Source: Portulaca oleracea (lineage: Eukaryota; Streptophyta; Magnoliopsida; Caryophyllales; Portulacaceae). From it: a stretch of DNA of 64,000 nucleotides. This document shows positions 60,016-64,000 of this stretch, in pieces (within the stretch, counting starts at the first letter, position 1; every line of letters begins with the position of its first letter). Made by a program: the position numbers and the translations under genes. The DNA is taken from positions 47,491,769-47,555,768 of the forward strand of contig CM055874.1 in the NCBI GenBank assembly GCA_029582165.1. Direction: 5' to 3'. The notes under the pieces are model-generated. The model made no database searches. It was given only the letters and a program-made list of their open reading frames with translations, and was not told where the DNA came from.

Positions 60016-61012
60016 CGAATTTTTAATTTAGTTATTAATAATACGAACTTTGACCCCTGTTGCCCCCAATAGTATGCCACCGAGTTAAGTTGAACTTAAC
60101 TCGGTGGCAGTCTGACGTGGCGTCGGAGGCACGCGCTTGGTTGTTTGACTTTGTCACGTCATCCACGTTGATTTAAAAATATAATACGAACTTTTACCTA
60201 TGTTGCTCTGAATAATATGAACTTTTACATATATTGCTCTGAATAATACAAACTTTTTTTTCTCTCTAAAAATCTCAGATCCCATTTTTTCTTCTTCATC
60301 TTCTTCAATCATCTCCCTCCCCATTCCTAGAAAACCCCAAAAAACCCTTCTCTCTCTCTTCCTTACATTCCACCATTGTTGAGAAGACCCAGAAAACCTC
60401 TCCTCATTTTGACTTCACTGCTCTCCTTGCAGAGATCTGGGTAAAAAAGGGTGATGTAAGTTGAGAAGAAGAAGGAGAACAGTGAAGTGGAAAAAAGGGT
60501 GGCTGGGGAAGTTGCGAAGGCGTTCCGCCATTGTTGACGAGTTTGAGCATCAAGCTGTGGCTCATGATGAAGAGATGAAGAGGGGGAGGATTGAAGAAGA
60601 TGAAGATGCAAAATGGAAATGTGAGATTTTTAGAGAGAGAAAAAAGAGGTGGGGATGATGAAGAGGAAGAAAGAGAGAGAGAGAGGGGTTTTCTGGGAAT
60701 GGGGAGGGTGAGGATTGAAGAAGATGAAGAAGAAAAAATGGGATCTGAGATTTTTAGAGAGAGAAAAATTCGTATTATTCAGAGCAACATAGGTAAAAGT
60801 TCGTATTATTTTTTTAAATTAACGTGGATGACTTGCCAAAGTCAAAACAACCAGGCGTGTGCCTCCGCCGCCACGTCAGACCGCCATCGAATTAAGTTCA
60901 ACTTAACTCGGTGGCGTACTATTGGAGACAACAAGAGGTCAAAGTTCGTATTATTAATCACCAAATTAAGTTCATATTATTAAGTTTTATATGGCCAAAA
61001 GTTCGTATTATT
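60016..61012. mobile_element. Long inverted-repeat element
   Basis: Left arm about 60029-60360, right arm about 60660-60990. Shared in inverted orientation: taatacgaactttgac, gccaccgagttaagttgaac, ctgacgtggcg, gacgt/ggatgac near the middle, acttttacctatgttgctct, ctctaaaaatctcagatccc, attttttcttcttcatcttc. Each arm also has an internal palindrome (gttaagttgaacttaac). The interior contains a further partial duplication (gaggattgaagaagatgaag at 60586 and 60711). No transposase. The RNA would fold into a hairpin of about 300 bp. Confidence 0.8.
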
Positions 61013-62820
61013 AGAATCCAATTTCCCTTAAAAAAATTTATATAAAGTTTGTGTCTTTAGGAGTTGTATTCAAACTTCAAGTTCAAGGCAATGAGTGAAA
61101 TACAGGTAGATTTTTTGCAATTTGGCATCTGTGTGTTAGTGCCTTACTACAAGGCAACGATGTTTTAGCTTTTTGTCATTGCCTTGAATTGTGTGAAAGC
61201 TTTTAAAGATGCGAATTTGGGCTTAGAATATGAGGAGTATTGGTTCTTAGGGGGAGAAGTGACTTCATGGGTTTAGAGCATCTAAATTGATCTTCTGATT
61301 AATCAACTATGGGGCTGAGAGTGAGTTGCAATTTCCCATTGTGATGTTTGGTAAAAAGAAGAAGGTTAAGATGAGTGAAAGGAAGTGGAATGGGTCTGGA
61401 AAACTTATTACTCCCTCATCAGAAAGTTAAAGTTTTGGTTGATGTGCTTCGGTGCTTGAAATGTGTTGGATTTTGGAGCTGAAATCAGTAAAAGTCCCTC
61501 ATTAGCTAATTTCTCTGATGCTGTGATGGGTCTAAGTCTTTGCTGCTACTATAAATCAAGGAGGTCTAAACTACTGTAATCTGTTGCTGCTGCGGGCATT
61601 GTATCACTGATTGCAATTCTGTGGGAATGGGTGGTGCTGCTGCTGGTTTCCATACTTGGTTGTGCATTTTTGGTTGCTGCTTCTAGTCCTCATACAGAGC
61701 GCTAAGTGTTGATGAGCAAATGTAGGGCTGTTGGTTTATGAGTATTCTGCAGATGTCTTTAGTTGAAAAGGGAGTGCAGTTGGACTCTCTTAATTTGGAA
61801 GACATTAATTGGTGTGGCAAATATCAAATGGCGGCTCTCACTATGGTCTTCTGTGAGGATCAAAATGTAGTTTGATCTTCCTCCTTCAATTCCCTTTCAT
61901 CTCTCAAGAATCCTCTGCTATTGCGTTATGGTTATGTGGTGTCTTCTGTCATGTGCATCTGTGTTGTTGGCTGCTGATGTTGTCTTCTTCCTAGGGCTAT
62001 GCATCTCTATCTGCAAACTTAGGTGGTGCTAATTTGCTGGTGCAATTGTCATGTGCGTCTTCGTTGTTGTTATCTGTTGTGTCTTGTTGCTGGTTCTTCT
62101 CTTGGTCTGTGCATTTTGGTGGCTGCTGGTTCCAAGCTCTCGATCAATATTGCTGCAATTCAAGGTCTCAATGCCACTGTCAGAGATCTCAGCTTTGTGC
62201 CGGTTCTGCGACTTGTTGCTTGGCTCCAATTCCAGCTTCAACTTCATTTTATGTTCATTTGTAGTGGGTGGATTCATGTTGTTTGCATTGCCTCCTGTCT
62301 CAATATTGCCTTCTATCATGTGCATCTGTGTAATGTTTGCATTGCTTCTTCAGCTTTGCGGCTTTTTGAAGAAATGGGTCTATTAACGGCTAATTATCAA
62401 AAAAAAAAAAAATTCAATTGTGTAATGAACATTAATTTTACTGACTTAATTTATTGTTTACCAAATTAAGGTGGTTGCAATTAACTGATGAATCGAACCA
62501 TCTAATCCAGTGTATTGACATCTGGTGCACAGGGTTATCTGGTTACGGTTCCACTCTATGTTTTTGACAAATTATTTTATCTTATACACCGCTTCGAAAA
62601 AAAAGAAACAACACTAAACTACATGAACGCTCCTAATTTATACCCCGACCTAATAAGTAGGTTAAGTAAATAACTGTAAATTTATTTTTCCCTTTTCCTT
62701 AATCTTAATCCATTATTTATTTGAAAAAGAATGTGTTTATGTCTTAGCTTGATAATACTTACAATACTTGAAATTGTCAGTGGGTTAGGAAGCATTGGGT
62801 TTTTGCTTGGTGTTAGAGGG
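61013..62820 (+). other. Unidentified segment with poly(A)-like end
   Basis: Bases 61060-62410 have a G/T-rich, transcript-like composition with repeated tgctgctgctgg and tcatgtgcatctgtg phrases and stop at aattatcaaaaaaaaaaaaa (62395-62412), as a retroposed RNA or LINE 3' end would. Open frames at 62023-62469 look like chance frames rich in Cys, Leu and Val, and no domain is recognised. Nothing is seen at 62420-62820. Confidence 0.3.
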
Positions 62821-63431
62821 CGTTGGGATACACCCACGACTAAGATGTCCCACATCAGAAAAGCAAAGTAAAAGCACATGGTATATAAGTCAAGTGGGCT
62901 ACTCCTCTTAACACCAATTTGTTTTAAGATGGAACCTCACTTAACTTGTGTACCATAAGCTTTGATTGAAGTGGGTTCCCGCCTTGGATCTCCCCAACAA
63001 GTGGGGTAAAAGCCGATGGTTCGTTCAGCTCGACACAAGGTGCGGTAAGGTGGTCCCGTAAAAATCACCATAGATAGGAGTAGGGACCATGGTGTTAAAA
63101 GGAGTAGGGAAGGTGACCTAAGACTCAAGTGGAGTAGGGTGGAACTCTATAGAGTAAGGTACGGCTATGATGGGCTCCTGATGGTGACTTGAAACATTGG
63201 CAAAAAGAGGCTTCCGATCAAGGAGTAGAGACTCATGTGTGAAGAGGGAGATTGTCGGGATTCACCCATGAGTAAGATGTCCCACATCATAAAAGTAAAG
63301 TGAAAACACATGATATATAAGTCAAGTGGGTTACTCCTTTTAACACCAATTGGTTTTAAGATGGAACATCACTTAACTTGTGTACCATGGTTCTTGGTTA
63401 AAGTGAGCTCCCTTCTTGGATTTCCCCAACA
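62821..63431 (+). mobile_element. TRIM retrotransposon, worn copy
   Basis: Two 179-bp direct repeats, 62821-62999 and 63253-63431, match the LTRs of the TRIM at 31544 in reverse (cccatgagtaagatgtcccac, acttatataa/tatataagtcaagtggg, gatggaacctcacttaactt). Next to the left LTR is agtggggtaaaagccgatgg, a decayed primer site (intact copy: agtggtatcagagccgatgg). A polypurine tract gaagagggagat precedes the right LTR. The target duplication is not clear (gaggg / gtagg). Confidence 0.88.
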
Positions 63432-64000
63432 GTAGGTCATTACCCGCAGACTCTCTTCTTAAAACAGGCAGAAATTGACAGGGTGTGAAGTGTTTACCTT
63501 TGTAAAGCGAGAACTTAGAACTACCATGTCATCGTTTAATGTACAACTTTATTTTTTCTATGACATTCTACCCGATAGTGTTTAGGTGTTTGGTGCGACT
63601 TCAAAGTTCGCTATCAAAGTATCAGTCGACTCTGATGTCACTTGTCATGACTCATTATTATCTTTAAAAATGATGTCTTAATAGGATGTGCAATGCCTCA
63701 CTTATAAATCCAAAACTCTTATTTTTTCTTCCAGCGTGAGACTTTCTTTAATCTTATGACATCGGGTTTAGACATGATATTTCCATGCTTGTTGTTTTTT
63801 GTGGACTACTTTCTAATATAATGGTACTCAGCGGATTGGATTTAAGTACCATAATAAATGAAATGAAATTTTCTTATTATTCTAAAGTGTCACTTCGTAT
63901 CTCTTAATATGGTTATTGGAGGTTGCCAGAGACTCTCTTCTTTTGTATGATAAGTTAGTGGGATAAATGGATAAAGTTGAATAAAATAGATAAGGTACAG
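63432..64000. other. Window end, nothing recognised
   Basis: Ordinary AT-rich sequence. No coding region, RNA gene or complete repeat was identified in the last 570 bases. Confidence 0.4.

Noticed and set aside
62023..62469. 148-codon frame as a membrane protein gene
   Set aside because: Cys/Leu/Val richness comes from a G/T-rich repeat-like composition, overlapping frames on both strands look equally open, and it runs through a poly(A) stretch.

Overview
The window is nuclear DNA of a flowering plant, most likely a dicot. Genes are intron-rich with GT-AG (and two GC-AG) introns, intergenic DNA is AT-rich, and plant-only genes are present: a chloroplast NDH subunit, a SINE-type plant KASH protein and a plant ING protein. 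Most of the sequence is transposon: Tourist, Stowaway, hAT-, Mutator- and CACTA-type DNA elements, TRIMs, copia-like LTR fragments, a LINE and SINEs. The species cannot be named from the sequence.

Layout. 1-1.5 kb: repeat debris. 1.8-7.5 kb (+): CCT8, the theta subunit of the cytosolic chaperonin, 13 exons, 546 aa. 8.5-9.9 kb (+): a chloroplast NDH subunit of the PnsB2/NDF5 family, 3 exons, 386 aa. 10.2-13.2 kb (-): a SINE1/SINE2-type ARM-repeat KASH protein of the nuclear envelope, 601 aa, converging on the previous gene. 13.3-19.3 kb: a MITE cluster. 19.4-22.4 kb (-): ING2, a PHD-finger histone reader, 7 exons, 260 aa. 23-44 kb: a transposon graveyard with copia remnants, hAT-type elements carrying 8-bp target duplications, a TRIM nested in a hAT-like element, a TIR element that captured part of a BRR2 spliceosomal helicase gene, and one end of a CACTA element. 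44-55 kb: two intact intronless short-chain dehydrogenase genes in a segmental duplication whose copies differ by dated transposon insertions. 55.8-59.2 kb (-): a four-exon LYR-motif mitochondrial protein gene (90 aa) whose exons are too short to appear as long reading frames. 59.3-64 kb: a long inverted repeat, an unidentified poly(A)-ended segment and a second TRIM.

The host genes are housekeeping genes in unrelated pathways (protein folding, photosynthetic electron flow, nuclear envelope, chromatin, aldehyde detoxification, Fe-S assembly), not an operon or cluster. Their order CCT8 - SINE - ING - SDR recalls, from memory of Arabidopsis, two paralogous segments (At3g03960/03970/03980 and At1g54385/54390), so this window probably keeps an unfractionated ancestral order. 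I found no evidence for a new defence or metabolic system. The most informative signals are the captured BRR2 fragment, the paired empty and filled insertion sites in the SDR duplication, the GC-AG introns, and the variable palindrome arrays in LTRs.
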